Shown: piece by piece, positions 54,686 to 64,000 of the stretch | Position numbering within the stretch: position 1 is the stretch's first letter | Layout of the letters: every line of letters starts with the position of its first letter | Origin: Methylophaga sp. 42_25_T18 | Lineage (GTDB): Bacteria; Pseudomonadota; Gammaproteobacteria; Nitrosococcales; Methylophagaceae | Direction of reading: 5' to 3' | Length of the DNA: 64,000 nt | Assembly: GCA_002163085.1 (NCBI GenBank) | Contig: MAAJ01000001.1 | Location: forward strand, 372,001 to 436,000 | The notes under the pieces: model-generated | The model's input: the letters and a program-made list of their open reading frames with translations, nothing else | What the model was told of the DNA's origin: nothing | Database searches by the model: none | Made by a program: the position numbers and the translations under genes

Positions 54686-56167
54686 ATGGAAAAACATTTT
54701 AAGTATCAGTTTGCGATCGTTATGTTTTTGATGTTTCTGATCGGCATTTCCAGTATCTACTTTCTGGCAAATAACTATTTCACCACCAAAAATATGTACG
54801 AACACCCATACCGGGTAAGCAACGAATTAAAAACGTTTAAAATTTCAGTACAACAAATCCACTTAGCTTCATCTGTTAGCGATAACATCGATTTCCGCAA
54901 GGTTGGTCAACAGGATGCTGCTAATAGAGGCAGTCTGAAAAACATTGCTACTTATTACCTTGGCGAAAAAAGAGATGTAGATAATGTCATTCATTTGTAC
55001 GAACAGTGGTTATCTTTACGTGTTTATGCGCGTGACATTACCTTGCCAACTTCTTCTGACGACGAAACGAGAGTATTTAATCAGCTAATTCTTGCTGTAA
55101 ATAAGCTTTCGTTGTTCGCTGATAATAAAGCTTCTGAGCTTTATGAAAAGGCAACAAACGATGCCTTTTTTTCTGCCATTTATATAGGTATTTCTTTAAT
55201 AGCAGCAGGCATCGTTGCAGCATTTCTCTTTTGGCATGCATTTAAAGATCTACGTGAAATTGCTGCTAATCGAAAGCAATATCGATTTTTGATTGATCAA
55301 AATGTCATGATTGCTGCCATAAACGATGAAGGTAAAATTTTTGAGATAAGTAATCATTTAAGTCGTTATCTATCTATGACCAAGGAAGATTTGATAAATC
55401 ATCAGATTAGAGATGTATTTTTTGCTGGCGAAGACATTCTATTTAATGAAATGTGGCAGGATGTGAAATCTGGTGCGACGTGGAATGGTGAGATTAAACT
55501 TATCAATGAAGGTGAATCAAAGTGGCTAGGCATTGATGTTCTGCCTATGCAAGGCAGTGACTACAGTTATTCTGGTTTCCGTTTATTGGCGCGAGACATA
55601 ACAAACCGTAAATCACTGGAACATATTTCAATTACCGATACCTTAACGGGATTATTAAACCGACGAACTTTAGATGATACCTTGGATCGTGCAACTAGAA
55701 TTGCTCAGCGAAATAAAGAGCCCGTTACTATCGCGATGTTAGATGTCGATTTCTTTAAGCAATATAACGATACTTATGGTCATGCAGCTGGTGATAATGT
55801 ATTAACCGGAATAGCCGAAGTATTTAGTGGCATGTTGGCTCGGGCGAATGACTTTGTATTTAGAGTTGGCGGTGAAGAGTTTGTCATTATATTTAATAGC
55901 AAAGATGTTGCGAGTTCTAAAGAATATATCGATAAAATCCGACAAGCTGTCCGAGATTTAGAGATAGCTCATGAAAAAAGCACAGTAGATAGTTGCATTA
56001 CTATCTCAATCGGGGGCGTATTTTTTGATGGTAAAGGCGCTACAGATGGACAGCTTTTGTTATCTGATGCAGATGCAAACCTATATCGAGCTAAGGAGAA
56101 GAGGAATCATTCGGTTCAAACCGTCCTTGGTAAACCGGTAGTTGTCGAGATAGAAGCTAAGGCTTAA
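54686..56167 (+). CDS. Membrane-bound PAS-GGDEF diguanylate cyclase
   Basis: Makes the second messenger c-di-GMP. The 493-residue protein has a first membrane helix (about 8-28), a periplasmic domain, a second helix (about 168-188), a PAS domain (about 200-310) and a GGDEF domain. The active site is intact (GGEEF, 395-399). The inhibitory site RAND (386-389) lies exactly five residues upstream, so product inhibition is expected. There is no EAL domain. The ATG at 54686 is preferred to a GTG four codons upstream. Its stop overlaps the convergent erpA by four bases. The sensed signal is unknown. Confidence 0.93.
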   Translation: MEKHFKYQFAIVMFLMFLIGISSIYFLANNYFTTKNMYEHPYRVSNELKTFKISVQQIHLASSVSDNIDFRKVGQQDAANRGSLKNIATYYLGEKRDVDNVIHLYEQWLSLRVYARDITLPTSSDDETRVFNQLILAVNKLSLFADNKASELYEKATNDAFFSAIYIGISLIAAGIVAAFLFWHAFKDLREIAANRKQYRFLIDQNVMIAAINDEGKIFEISNHLSRYLSMTKEDLINHQIRDVFFAGEDILFNEMWQDVKSGATWNGEIKLINEGESKWLGIDVLPMQGSDYSYSGFRLLARDITNRKSLEHISITDTLTGLLNRRTLDDTLDRATRIAQRNKEPVTIAMLDVDFFKQYNDTYGHAAGDNVLTGIAEVFSGMLARANDFVFRVGGEEFVIIFNSKDVASSKEYIDKIRQAVRDLEIAHEKSTVDSCITISIGGVFFDGKGATDGQLLLSDADANLYRAKEKRNHSVQTVLGKPVVVEIEAKA

Positions 56168-56508
56168 GCTGAAAATGAAGAACCACAGCCACACGTAGAG
56201 GTAGCGTTAGGGTTGCGAATAACAAATTGTGAACCTTCAATGCCATCCGTGTAATCTATTTCTGCACCAGCTAAATATTGGTAGCTGGTTGGATCAATTA
56301 ACAAGGTTACGCCGTCTTTTTCAACTTGGGTATCGTCTTCGCCGATTTCTTCTTCAAAGGTAAAACCATACTGGAAGCCAGAACAACCGCCACCGGTAAT
56401 AAATACACGTAGTTTAAGTTGATCATTGCCTTCTTCAGCAATCAATGAGCTGACTTTAGAGGCTGCTGCATCAGTAAAATTAACAGGGCTAGGTACTTCA
56501 CTAGTCAT
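56164..56508 (-). CDS. erpA: Iron-sulfur cluster insertion protein ErpA
   Basis: A-type carrier that delivers Fe-S clusters to target enzymes, among them those of isoprenoid synthesis. The 114-residue protein has the three conserved cysteines C42 (GGGCSGF), C106 and C108 (TCGCGSSF). It is convergent with the cyclase gene. A GGGGGAAAC-like ribosome-binding stretch lies just before the ATG on the minus strand. Confidence 0.95.
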   Translation of the reverse strand: MTSEVPSPVNFTDAAASKVSSLIAEEGNDQLKLRVFITGGGCSGFQYGFTFEEEIGEDDTQVEKDGVTLLIDPTSYQYLAGAEIDYTDGIEGSQFVIRNPNATSTCGCGSSFSA

Positions 56509-56614
56509 GGGGGAAACTCCAAAAAATTAATACTTATCCCATAATTATCCAATTCTGAGTAATTTAGTCAAGTATTAGTCGAGAGTTACTCGTGTATTTA
56601 ACTGATAAAAAGCC

Positions 56615-57145
56615 TTATTCATGATAGGAAGTAACAGAAAAGGGTGTGTCCACTCCGCCAGAGATATAAGCTCCTAGGTCAGGGCCTTGGTAGATACGGA
56701 TAGAAAAACGGGTGGCATTATAATGATAAGAGAGTGGGTATTTTAACCAGCCGCCAACAACCTGTTTATTCAGACGCGCGCCATTGGCCTGCCAACCTTC
56801 GGGGTGCGTTGGGCAGATTAATATTTTTCTACATTCTGATTCAATGGTTTTTGCTTCAGAAATGGCATTTTTTAAAGCAGCTTGGTAAGACCATTGTGCA
56901 ATAAAGATAAGAGCAACTAATACTAAAATGACCAGAGTGGGGCGCAATAAAAACCATTTTCGATGTTTGAAGTTGGCTAGTTTAGCGATGATAGAAATAA
57001 AACTAAAAAGCGCAGGGAAAAAATAAAACCCGGCAAGAAACATCAAGGCCGGACCACTATCAGTGGCAAATAAAATACCTAACATTGAAAAAGGCGGGAT
57101 TATTTGCCAAAGCCAATGTTTTTTTCCGTAAGTGTCGGAGGTCAT
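56615..57145 (-). CDS. Hypothetical membrane protein
   Basis: A 176-residue protein with three likely helices (about 15-30, 33-55 and 70-88) and a C-terminal soluble domain that contains two cysteines (CRKILICPTHPEGWQ) and ends in charged residues. I do not recognise a family. It is flanked by erpA (same strand) and the sensor kinase (divergent). Function unknown. Confidence 0.7.
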   Translation of the reverse strand: MTSDTYGKKHWLWQIIPPFSMLGILFATDSGPALMFLAGFYFFPALFSFISIIAKLANFKHRKWFLLRPTLVILVLVALIFIAQWSYQAALKNAISEAKTIESECRKILICPTHPEGWQANGARLNKQVVGGWLKYPLSYHYNATRFSIRIYQGPDLGAYISGGVDTPFSVTSYHE

Positions 57146-57292
57146 GGTGATGAAGATAACTCTTGTTTATTTAGCATAAGCCTCATCTATACGATAAAAC
57201 CAGTCAATAGTTTGCACTGAAAACGACTGAAAAAGTGACAATAAGGTCGATTTGGGTGTTAAATAGTCTCAGAGTATCTCGGAGTGTGCATA

Positions 57293-59275
57293 ATGTCTCT
57301 GAATGAAATACCTAAGTCGGAACTGGAAGGTGAGCTTGTACGGTTGCGTCAGCAGCTAGCTGAGTATGAGACGATCTTTAATGCGGGTACGATCTACTTC
57401 TGGTATAAAGATGCGCATAATCGTATCTTACGTGTTAATAATGCGGCTGCGGCACTAGACGGTTATGCCCCTGCTTTTTTTGAAGGTAAGCGTACCGAAG
57501 ACATCTTTCCTAAAGAACAAGCAGCAGCTTTCTATAAAGATGATTTGCAAGTCATTAACTCCGGCAAGCCTAAACTTAATAATGTTGAGCTACACACTCC
57601 CTCAGGTACTAACGAAACTCGATGGTTAAAAATCAGCAAAGTCCCCACGCGTGATGAGAATGGCCAGGTTAATGGCGTGATCGCTTACGGTTTTGATTTA
57701 AGCGATGAGGAGAAGTCAGAGGTTGAGGTCGAACGCTCTAAAATCTTGTTGGAAAGCGTGATCAATGGCATTTACGACCCCATCTTTGTTAAGGATGAAA
57801 AACATCGTTTTCTGCTTTTAAACGACACCATGTGTGAAATGATGAAAAAGCCACGCTCAGAATTATTAGGTAAATCGGATTATGATTTTTTCTCGAAAGA
57901 GCAAGCCGATATTTTCTGGGCGCATGATGATCTAATCCTCGGTTCAAATGATGTAGACATTAATGAAGAAGAATTTACCCGTGAAGGTCAAACACACACG
58001 CTCTCCACCATTAAATCCTCATTTATTAACCCCCTTACCGGCAAAAGAAACTTAGTGGGCTCTATTCGCGATATTACGGCGCGTAAACAAGCGGAAACTG
58101 AACTTCATCAACTGCGGAGTTACTTGGCCAATATTATCGACTCTATGCCCTCGATCATGATTGGGGTGGATAAAGAGGGGACGGTAACTGAATGGAACCT
58201 TGAAGCGGCAAGGGTAACGGGAGTAAAAAATAAGGATGCGATAGGTCAGTTATTGGTGCAGGTATTTCCTCGTCTCGCTTCTGATATGAGAGGTGTTAAT
58301 AAGGCGATCTCGACCAAACGTGAAGTGATTGAGTTAAAACGATCCTATCAACAAGATGACACAACTTATTATGAAGATGTCATCATTTATCCGTTGATTG
58401 CGAAGGGATTGGAAGGGGCAGTAATTCGAGTAGATGATGTATCTGAACGGGTACGTATCGAAGAAATGATGATTCAGACGGAAAAAATGCTCTCCGTAGG
58501 TGGTTTAGCAGCAGGCATGGCACATGAAATCAATAATCCACTTGCCGGAATGATGCAAACAGCCAATGTCATGACCAATCGTTTGACGCTAGAAAACATT
58601 CCAGCCAATCGGGCTGTAGCGGAGAGTGTGGGTACCAACATGACAGTGATTCATGCTTTTATGGAGCAGCGAGGTATCTTGCGTATGCTGGAAGCCATTA
58701 ATGACTCAGGCGAACGTGTCTCTGGCATAGTCGAAAATATGCTTAGTTTTGCTCGTAAGAGCGATGCACAATCTTCCAGCCATAACATCAATGATTTATT
58801 AGATAAATCGATTGAACTCTCAGCAACGGATTATGATTTAAAAAAACAATTTGATTTCAAGTCTATCTCTATTATTAAAGATTATGCTGCTGATATTCCC
58901 TTGTTGCCGTGTGAAGCAGCGAAAATTCAACAAGTGTTTTTAAATCTGTTTCGCAATGGTGCTGAAGCGATGCAAGAGGCGAAAGTGGCACAGCCTACCT
59001 TTACCGTACATAGCTATTTTGATCAGGAACATGATAGTGTGTGTATAGCTATAGAAGATAATGGACCAGGTATAGACGACGAAGTACGTAAACGAATCTT
59101 TGAACCTTTCTTCACGACAAAACCCGTGGGTATCGGAACAGGATTGGGATTAAGTGTGTCTTATTTCATTATCACTGAGAATCATGGTGGTGAAATGACT
59201 GTTGAATCAGAGCTGGGTAAAGGGGCCCGGTTTTGCATCCGATTACCGTGTAATAGCAATGGAGAACAACCGTGA
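57293..59275 (+). CDS. Cytosolic sensor histidine kinase with three PAS domains
   Basis: A 660-residue kinase without clear membrane helices. It has an N-terminal coiled segment, then PAS domains at about 25-145, 150-265 and 275-385, a dimerisation/phosphoacceptor domain with H411 (MAHEINNPLAGM) and an HATPase domain with its N box (QVFLNLFRNGAEAM) and G boxes (DNGPGID, GIGTGLGLSVSY). A ~50-residue insertion follows the H box. The start at 57293 has GGAG nine bases upstream; a GTG three codons earlier is less likely. Its stop overlaps the receiver gene by four bases. The cytosolic PAS sensors suggest a redox or small-molecule signal (inference). Confidence 0.92.
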   Translation: MSLNEIPKSELEGELVRLRQQLAEYETIFNAGTIYFWYKDAHNRILRVNNAAAALDGYAPAFFEGKRTEDIFPKEQAAAFYKDDLQVINSGKPKLNNVELHTPSGTNETRWLKISKVPTRDENGQVNGVIAYGFDLSDEEKSEVEVERSKILLESVINGIYDPIFVKDEKHRFLLLNDTMCEMMKKPRSELLGKSDYDFFSKEQADIFWAHDDLILGSNDVDINEEEFTREGQTHTLSTIKSSFINPLTGKRNLVGSIRDITARKQAETELHQLRSYLANIIDSMPSIMIGVDKEGTVTEWNLEAARVTGVKNKDAIGQLLVQVFPRLASDMRGVNKAISTKREVIELKRSYQQDDTTYYEDVIIYPLIAKGLEGAVIRVDDVSERVRIEEMMIQTEKMLSVGGLAAGMAHEINNPLAGMMQTANVMTNRLTLENIPANRAVAESVGTNMTVIHAFMEQRGILRMLEAINDSGERVSGIVENMLSFARKSDAQSSSHNINDLLDKSIELSATDYDLKKQFDFKSISIIKDYAADIPLLPCEAAKIQQVFLNLFRNGAEAMQEAKVAQPTFTVHSYFDQEHDSVCIAIEDNGPGIDDEVRKRIFEPFFTTKPVGIGTGLGLSVSYFIITENHGGEMTVESELGKGARFCIRLPCNSNGEQP

Positions 59276-59646
59276 ATACCATTTTAATCTTGGATGATGA
59301 ATATGTGGTAAGACAGAGTTTTGCGGATTACTTTGAAGACAGCTTATGGCGTGTGGTGCAAGCAGAAACGGCTGAGCAAGCACTGGATTTGTTGGAAACA
59401 GAACAACCTGAAGTAGCCATTGTTGATATACGTTTGCCAGGTATAGACGGCGATGAGTTTATACGTGAAGCGATAAGCCGGAAGAAACAATTAGCATTTG
59501 TTATTTGCTCTGGCTCACCGAGCTATGGTGTACCATCAGATCTGCAGCAGCAGATGAAAGTATCAGAACATTTCTTCAGAAAACCAGTGACTAACTTTCA
59601 AGAATTAGAGCAAGATGCATTACGGATAATGAAAAAGTCTGCATAG
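59272..59646 (+). CDS. Single-domain response-regulator receiver protein
   Basis: A 124-residue CheY-like receiver without an output domain. It starts at GTG overlapping the kinase stop (GTGA). The acid cluster DDE near the N-terminus, the phosphoacceptor Asp in AIVDIRLPGIDG and the conserved Lys in FFRKPV are intact. As a stand-alone receiver beside the kinase it probably acts by protein contact or as a phosphorelay intermediate rather than on DNA. Confidence 0.93.
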   Translation: MNTILILDDEYVVRQSFADYFEDSLWRVVQAETAEQALDLLETEQPEVAIVDIRLPGIDGDEFIREAISRKKQLAFVICSGSPSYGVPSDLQQQMKVSEHFFRKPVTNFQELEQDALRIMKKSA

Positions 59647-59657
59647 TCATTCAAGGT

Positions 59658-60335
59658 TTATCCGACATCAACAGATAAGGCTAAAACTTTGCTAATATCG
59701 GCCAAGCAAAGGCCCGATGATTGTTGCCAAGTATTGAATGCATCTTGGACTTGCTTCATATCACGCTTACTCACTGGGTAGCGGTCAACCACTCCTGCAT
59801 CAATTAACGCCGCAACACCATCAGCACCAAGAATAAAACCATCTTTACCTAGACTACGAAGAAAATATTGGCAGGTTCTAGGGCCTAAGCGTGAACCATT
59901 TTTATTTAGAAATTGTAATAAACCCACAAAATCAGAACAGGGCCAATCAGCAATAAATTGACCAGCAGAACCGTGACTTTCACGAAGCGCAAGGATCATG
60001 GCCGCATTGCTTAAGACGGACATGATTTTTTGATGATTTCTAATAATGCGTTCATCGACGATCAGCTTATCAATGTCATCAGGACTCATCCACGCACAGC
60101 GATCGACATTAAAATTCCAAAAAGCTTGTTCGAAGCCTAGCCATTTATGGTCGACGACCTTCCAGACAAAACCAGCCTTAAAAACCGCCTTAGTCATCGC
60201 CGCTAAGTAGAAGTCATCAGACACTCGCGATAATGTAGAGTTTGAATGAATATTATCAGGAAAAAGGGCTTTGAGATTTTCCTCGCCGTCCTTACGCTCT
60301 ACCGCTCGTTGATAAATGGTTTTAAATTGTTTCAT
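59658..60335 (-). CDS. DNA-3-methyladenine glycosylase I (Tag)-like protein
   Basis: A 225-residue protein related to the Tag family. The segment MKAGFVWKVVDHKW-like region (AVFKAGFVWKVVDHKWLGFEQAFWNF) and the RIIRNHQKI stretch resemble the HhH-fold glycosylase. I do not see a Tag-type zinc-binding Cys/His set. The ATG at 60335 is the best start; TTG seven codons upstream is less likely. The function as a repair enzyme is inferred and could be divergent. Confidence 0.72.
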   Translation of the reverse strand: MKQFKTIYQRAVERKDGEENLKALFPDNIHSNSTLSRVSDDFYLAAMTKAVFKAGFVWKVVDHKWLGFEQAFWNFNVDRCAWMSPDDIDKLIVDERIIRNHQKIMSVLSNAAMILALRESHGSAGQFIADWPCSDFVGLLQFLNKNGSRLGPRTCQYFLRSLGKDGFILGADGVAALIDAGVVDRYPVSKRDMKQVQDAFNTWQQSSGLCLADISKVLALSVDVG

Positions 60336-60605
60336 TTTATTGCTCTGGCATGACAAAGATTTATTATCCCATCCTGAGTGAAAACCTGTTTTTTTGTCGA
60401 TAATGATCCTGATTTGATTCGTATTACGCCTTATAGATATAGATCAGCGCGTAGGTATAGCTTATGGATCTTAAGCCACCCGGATATTCGAACCAATTAA
60501 AAGATCAAAACCTTTGTCCGTTTTTATGACAGAAAGACTATTGGCAAAACGTGCTTTATTAGAAGGGGAAGCTTTTGATATTCCTGAGAGTACCAGTATG
60601 GAATA

Positions 60606-61298
60606 TTAATAAATACCCCATTTCTCTTGGTGGGAGCCATAAGCGCCGGGCGAAAAACAGCAGTTAATCCAGATGAACCCTGCAGTTTCAGCTAAGACAG
60701 ATTTTGCTCCCTCACTCGTTCGCCACCAGTGCTTTAAGCTGAAGTTATTGGGCTCAGCAGCAATAATGCCAATGTTCGCTTTGTCAGCAAATGCCATTTT
60801 GTAGAGGCTATAACTTCGACGGGCATGTACATCGCCAGAATAAAGATCGATCGAGGCATGACTCGATTTATTTGCACTTAACCAATCTCTTACCTTCACA
60901 GCGCTAAGGTAAGTGCGATCTTGAGCTGAAGCAGGGGTAGGAATGGTGATTAATTGATCAGTATTAATGCCATGTTTGACTAGAAACGCACTGGCTTGTT
61001 CGGCATAAGTAGCATGAATAGGATTAACATGCCTATTGTCGGGACCGCCGGTGGTGATGAGCAGTTGGTAATCCCCCTGTTTAAACTGGGTAATAGCGGT
61101 TAATAATGCCGGTTCAGCGAGCCAGCCTTCGACAACTAAATATTGGCCATTTATCGGTTGATTTTGAGCTAAGAAAAAAGCAATGTTACGAAACATGACA
61201 TTAAACACGGTGGCAATAACCACGGTGAAGACGATCAGGCCCCAAAAAGTGGGCAGCCAGACCTGACGACGCTTAAATAATGAGGGTAAATAGCTCAC
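60606..61298 (-). CDS. YdcF/ElyC-like (DUF218) membrane-anchored protein
   Basis: A 230-residue protein with one N-terminal membrane helix (about 15-37) and a DUF218/YdcF-type fold. The strand QYLVVEGWLAEP and the ITTGGPDNRHV loop are the recognised parts. Proteins of this family act in envelope carbon/lipid metabolism, but the substrate is unknown. It is the last gene of the minus-strand run argC, DUF6776, bactofilin, ydcF-like, with short spacing (20 bases). Confidence 0.82.
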   Translation of the reverse strand: MSYLPSLFKRRQVWLPTFWGLIVFTVVIATVFNVMFRNIAFFLAQNQPINGQYLVVEGWLAEPALLTAITQFKQGDYQLLITTGGPDNRHVNPIHATYAEQASAFLVKHGINTDQLITIPTPASAQDRTYLSAVKVRDWLSANKSSHASIDLYSGDVHARRSYSLYKMAFADKANIGIIAAEPNNFSLKHWWRTSEGAKSVLAETAGFIWINCCFSPGAYGSHQEKWGIY

Positions 61299-61318
61299 TA
61301 TAAAGCGAAGTTAAATAC

Positions 61319-61759
61319 TTAGTCTTTTTGTTCTAGCTGGAAGCTATTGTTATCGTCGACTATATGATGTTCTAGATCCAGAATTTGTTCTTCAGGGTCA
61401 TTCATATGAATCATTTGACCATTGACCGCCGAGCCCATTTCCATCTCAAGCAAGTGGTAATAAACATTGCCTTGGATTTTAGCCTTTGGCGCTAGTTCGA
61501 CATGCTCAGAAGCATAGACATTGCCAATAATAGTGCCATTGATAATGAGGTTGGGGACTCTTACTTCGCCCTCAATCGTGCCCATTTCACTTAATGTAAG
61601 CACGGAATCGTTATCACCCGTTGCATTGATATTGCCAGCAATGCTGCCATCGATGCGTAAGCCACCACTGAAGCTGATATCACCTTTGAGGTGAGTATGT
61701 TGTCCTATCAGCGTATCAATACGAGTAGATTTACCTTTGCGTTTGTTTTTCTTGAACAT
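61319..61759 (-). CDS. Bactofilin (polymer-forming cytoskeletal protein)
   Basis: A 146-residue protein with a beta-helix core built from short repeats (GDISFSGGLRIDGSIAGNI; GEVRVPNLIINGTIIGNV). The protein has a basic N-terminus that may bind membrane and a short acidic tail. Bactofilins self-assemble into filaments that act in shape, motility or cell-wall synthesis. It lies 12 bases downstream of the DUF6776 gene. Confidence 0.92.
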   Translation of the reverse strand: MFKKNKRKGKSTRIDTLIGQHTHLKGDISFSGGLRIDGSIAGNINATGDNDSVLTLSEMGTIEGEVRVPNLIINGTIIGNVYASEHVELAPKAKIQGNVYYHLLEMEMGSAVNGQMIHMNDPEEQILDLEHHIVDDNNSFQLEQKD

Positions 61760-61771
61760 CTCTCACCTCAG

Positions 61772-62488
61772 TTAGTACGAGCCTTCAACTTTCCAGTCAA
61801 AAACTTGTGACACAGTTTTCTTTTTCTTTTGCTTAATCGTGATAATAATCTTTTCTGGTTCGATATTGTCGGTTATTTTTAATTGACCTTCAATTACTTG
61901 CACATGACGTAGATTGAGCGAGTGTTCTTTTACCGTGATGTTTTCGGTTTTGCCATTGCGTTTTGTTGTTGTGCTAATGGTTATTGCGCCCGTTAGCGCT
62001 TTGGTGATTTTTTGCCCTTGAGTGATGACAACGCGGTAGCGAAAGGTATCGGCGGAATGCTCATCCGCTTGGAGTAGTATGTTTCGAATCTGCAGTTTGC
62101 TAGAGCTATTACCTTGGGTGACCGTTTGATAAAACACCAGTTCTTTATTTAGATTGATAAGGTCATTTTGCAACTCAACTACTTGTTGTTGCAGTTGTTG
62201 ATCGGTGGCCTGTTGAATGGCTAGATGATGTTGTTGTTCAGTCAGCTTGATATTAAGCTTGGCATTACTTTCGTTGAGTTGCTGATTTTGTGCTGTCTGA
62301 ATATGCAGTTGCTGCTCTAGGGTTAGTTGCAGGTGCTCTAGTTCTGCTAGGAGTTGCTGTTGGGCTACGGAACTGTTTTGATTGACATACCACTGAATGG
62401 CTAAGGTAGTGCCGATAATAGCCAAAATAAACCCCAGCCACCGAAGTGGCTTGGGTTGTTTGATGACGTGTTTAGCGAGTGAAGACAT
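61772..62488 (-). CDS. DUF6776-family coiled-coil membrane protein
   Basis: A 238-residue protein with one membrane helix (about 16-34) followed by a long Gln/Leu-rich coiled coil (about 38-115). A beta-rich C-terminal domain follows, ending in a Lys-rich KQKKKKTV stretch. This topology and its place next to bactofilin match DUF6776. It lies two bases after the argC stop, so it is probably co-transcribed. Function unknown; a partner of the bactofilin filament is a plausible inference. Confidence 0.85.
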   Translation of the reverse strand: MSSLAKHVIKQPKPLRWLGFILAIIGTTLAIQWYVNQNSSVAQQQLLAELEHLQLTLEQQLHIQTAQNQQLNESNAKLNIKLTEQQHHLAIQQATDQQLQQQVVELQNDLINLNKELVFYQTVTQGNSSSKLQIRNILLQADEHSADTFRYRVVITQGQKITKALTGAITISTTTKRNGKTENITVKEHSLNLRHVQVIEGQLKITDNIEPEKIIITIKQKKKKTVSQVFDWKVEGSY

Positions 62489-62490
62489 GG

Positions 62491-63519
62491 CTAGGGTAGC
62501 GTTGCAATGTGATTGATGGCGGTGGTTTCATCAAAACCAAACATAATGTTCATATTTTGTATCGCTTGACCTGATGCGCCTTTGACCAGGTTATCGATGG
62601 CAGACAGTATGACAACGGTATCACCATCTCTTGGTTGATGGACGGCTATACGACAGATGTTAGCACCGCGCACACTACGTGTTTCAGGATGAGAGCCGGC
62701 AGGCAATATATCAACAAAAGGCTCGTCAGCATAACGCTGTTCGAACAATGCCTGTAAGTCGACATCTTGGGTTAAACGACCATATAAGGTTGCATGGATG
62801 CCTCGTATCATCGGTGTTAAATGTGGCACAAAGGTGAGGTCTACCGATTGTTGAGCGGCTAAAGCCAAGCCTTGTTCTATCTCAGGTAGGTGGCGATGGC
62901 CAGCTACTGCATAGGCTTTCATGTTTTCAGATGCTTCAGTTAAAAGGGTGCCTATCGCAGCTTTACGCCCCGCTCCACTGACACCTGATTTGGTATCCGC
63001 AATCAAATGCATAGGCTCAATCACCTTATTTTCTAATAAGGGTAAAAATCCTAGTTGAGTGGCTGTTGGATAACATCCGGGCACGGCAATGAGTTGAGCC
63101 GTTTTGATCGACGCCCGATTCACTTCAGGTAAGCCATAGACGGCTTGTGCAATTAATTCTGGGCAGGTGTGGGGCGTGTTATACCACTGCTCCCAAACCG
63201 CCACATCTTGTAGGCGGAAATCTGCAGATAGATCAATGACACGGGTACCACGTTTAATAAGCTCAGGCACCAGTGCCATCGCCACAGTATGTGGTGTAGC
63301 AAAAAAGACTAGGTCACAGTTAGCCAGTAAATCGATGTCTGGTTCGGTGAATGCTAGGTCGATATGTCCGCGTAAATTCGGGAACAATTCGGCGACAGGC
63401 ATGCCTTTCTCACTACGCGAGGTGATAATCTCAAGCGAGACTTCTGGGTGGCCAGCTAAGAGTCTAAGTAGTTCTACGCCGGTGTAACCGGTGCCACCAA
63501 CAATACCAACTTTAATCAT
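62491..63519 (-). CDS. argC: N-acetyl-gamma-glutamyl-phosphate reductase
   Basis: NADPH-dependent arginine biosynthesis enzyme. The 342-residue protein has the NADP motif [14 protein letters not shown] and the active-site cysteine in the family motif ([13 protein letters not shown]). It is apparently the first complete gene of the minus-strand run 62491 to 60606. A partial upstream gene occupies the right edge. Confidence 0.97.
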   Translation of the reverse strand: MIKVGIVGGTGYTGVELLRLLAGHPEVSLEIITSRSEKGMPVAELFPNLRGHIDLAFTEPDIDLLANCDLVFFATPHTVAMALVPELIKRGTRVIDLSADFRLQDVAVWEQWYNTPHTCPELIAQAVYGLPEVNRASIKTAQLIAVPGCYPTATQLGFLPLLENKVIEPMHLIADTKSGVSGAGRKAAIGTLLTEASENMKAYAVAGHRHLPEIEQGLALAAQQSVDLTFVPHLTPMIRGIHATLYGRLTQDVDLQALFEQRYADEPFVDILPAGSHPETRSVRGANICRIAVHQPRDGDTVVILSAIDNLVKGASGQAIQNMNIMFGFDETTAINHIATLP

Positions 63520-63595
63520 GATCTATCTCTAGAAATGTCATTTCAACGATACATAATAAAAGAGCTTTCAAGAAAGCGAAAGAGTTGATGTGCTG

Positions 63596-64000
63596 TCAGT
63601 CTTTATTAAGTAGGTGTTCTAGTCTTTGTTTTTGTAATAAGTATTGGTTTGTAGTCAGATTATTTTCTTGATTGAAGGTCAATTCAGTAATGTAAAGCGG
63701 GTAGCGCTGATGAGATTTACGTAAACGTAAGACTAGTTCTCTGACCCCATCAAATAAACGTTTATCATCGGCCGCACCTTGAAAACATTCTGCACCACAA
63801 CAGATTTTACATTGTGCATTGTCATTGGCCGACTCCATTTCAATGGTAACGGGCAGATAACCTTGGGCCGGTGGTGTTTGAATCGCTATGGCATTCGTCG
63901 TCCAGTGATCTTTCTTTTTATTGAGGCGATAAAAACGTAAGCGACTAATAGTATTTTTAAGCTTAATCGTATTTAGAAAATGATAGAAATGCGTGATTAG
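63596..64000 (-). CDS. Hypothetical protein with a cysteine cluster (partial, N-terminus beyond the window)
   Basis: The frame is open from the right edge to TAA at 63596, so the gene is truncated at its N-terminus; 134 residues are seen. It contains CKICCGAEC followed by a helix-rich, charged C-terminus. I recognise no family. The cluster could bind metal. The in-frame ATG at 63838 is probably internal, since the frame stays open upstream. It precedes argC by about 76 bases on the same strand. Confidence 0.6.
   Translation of the reverse strand, partial: LITHFYHFLNTIKLKNTISRLRFYRLNKKKDHWTTNAIAIQTPPAQGYLPVTIEMESANDNAQCKICCGAECFQGAADDKRLFDGVRELVLRLRKSHQRYPLYITELTFNQENNLTTNQYLLQKQRLEHLLNKD

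Noticed and set aside
60526..60609. Short plus-strand reading frames (21 and 27 codons) between the Tag-like and YdcF-like genes
   Set aside because: No ribosome-binding site, no recognisable motif, and the 3' end overlaps a well-supported minus-strand gene. Left unannotated.

Overview
The window is a chromosomal stretch, close to the replication-gene region, of a low-GC gammaproteobacterium. The order mnmG-rsmG-parA-parB-atpIBEFHAGDC-glmU and the block dnaN-dnaA / rpmH-rnpA-yidD-yidC-mnmE are gammaproteobacterial hallmarks. Base composition, an fbpABC iron transporter, a porin-glnK-amt operon and several small AT-rich inserts would suit a marine Piscirickettsiaceae-like organism (Methylophaga or Cycloclasticus type). 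That assignment is inferred from gene content, not from a database search.

Layout. 1-1028 (minus): purK (cut by the edge) and purE. 1251-7168: gltBD (glutamate synthase). 7313-8380: hemE. 8381-11477 (minus): a small membrane protein, then amt, glnK and a TorF-like porin behind a strong sigma54-type promoter. 11648-12779: lgt and dgkA, convergent and overlapping. 13061-17250: mnmG-rsmG-parA-parB. 17458-24529: the complete ATP synthase operon with promoter and terminator, then glmU. 25950-27150: an AT-rich lipoprotein gene and a ~400-bp non-coding dispersed-repeat-like element. 27150-31420: a membrane-anchored glutaredoxin and a Fur-box-preceded ferric ABC transporter (fbpABC). 31516-34838 (minus): a DUF2189 protein, then the cbpA-degQ chaperone/protease pair behind a near-perfect sigma32 promoter. 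35063-37001: a small regulatory locus with two CsrA paralogs (one with an insertion), a predicted 29-residue membrane peptide and a CI-like repressor. 37021-40762 (minus): an M48 protease, a YjgN-type DUF898 protein and argH. 40890-46568: hemCDXY and a CPA2/Kef-type antiporter. 46569-48021: an accessory insert of three small membrane-protein genes, one followed by an attC-like remnant. 48022-50505 (minus): dnaN and dnaA. 50663-54541: rpmH-rnpA-yidD-yidC-mnmE. 54686-60335: signalling genes (a diguanylate cyclase; a PAS histidine kinase with a single-domain receiver), erpA and a Tag-like glycosylase. 60606-64000 (minus): argC, a DUF6776 protein, bactofilin, a YdcF-like protein and a truncated Cys-rich gene.

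How the genes work together. GlnK, Amt, GOGAT and a sigma54 promoter form a nitrogen-assimilation set. hemE and hemCDXY cover the middle of tetrapyrrole synthesis. mnmE and mnmG, both present, encode the two halves of the tRNA U34-modifying enzyme. rnpA, yidD and yidC link ribosomal, RNase P and membrane-insertion functions. The most unusual part is the CsrA/CI-repressor locus at 35.3-37.0 kb. The accessory inserts at 26-27 kb and 46.6-48 kb share a short recurring motif with core AAGCGGACA or AAGTGGACA. I saw no tRNA, rRNA, CRISPR array, transposase or intact prophage.
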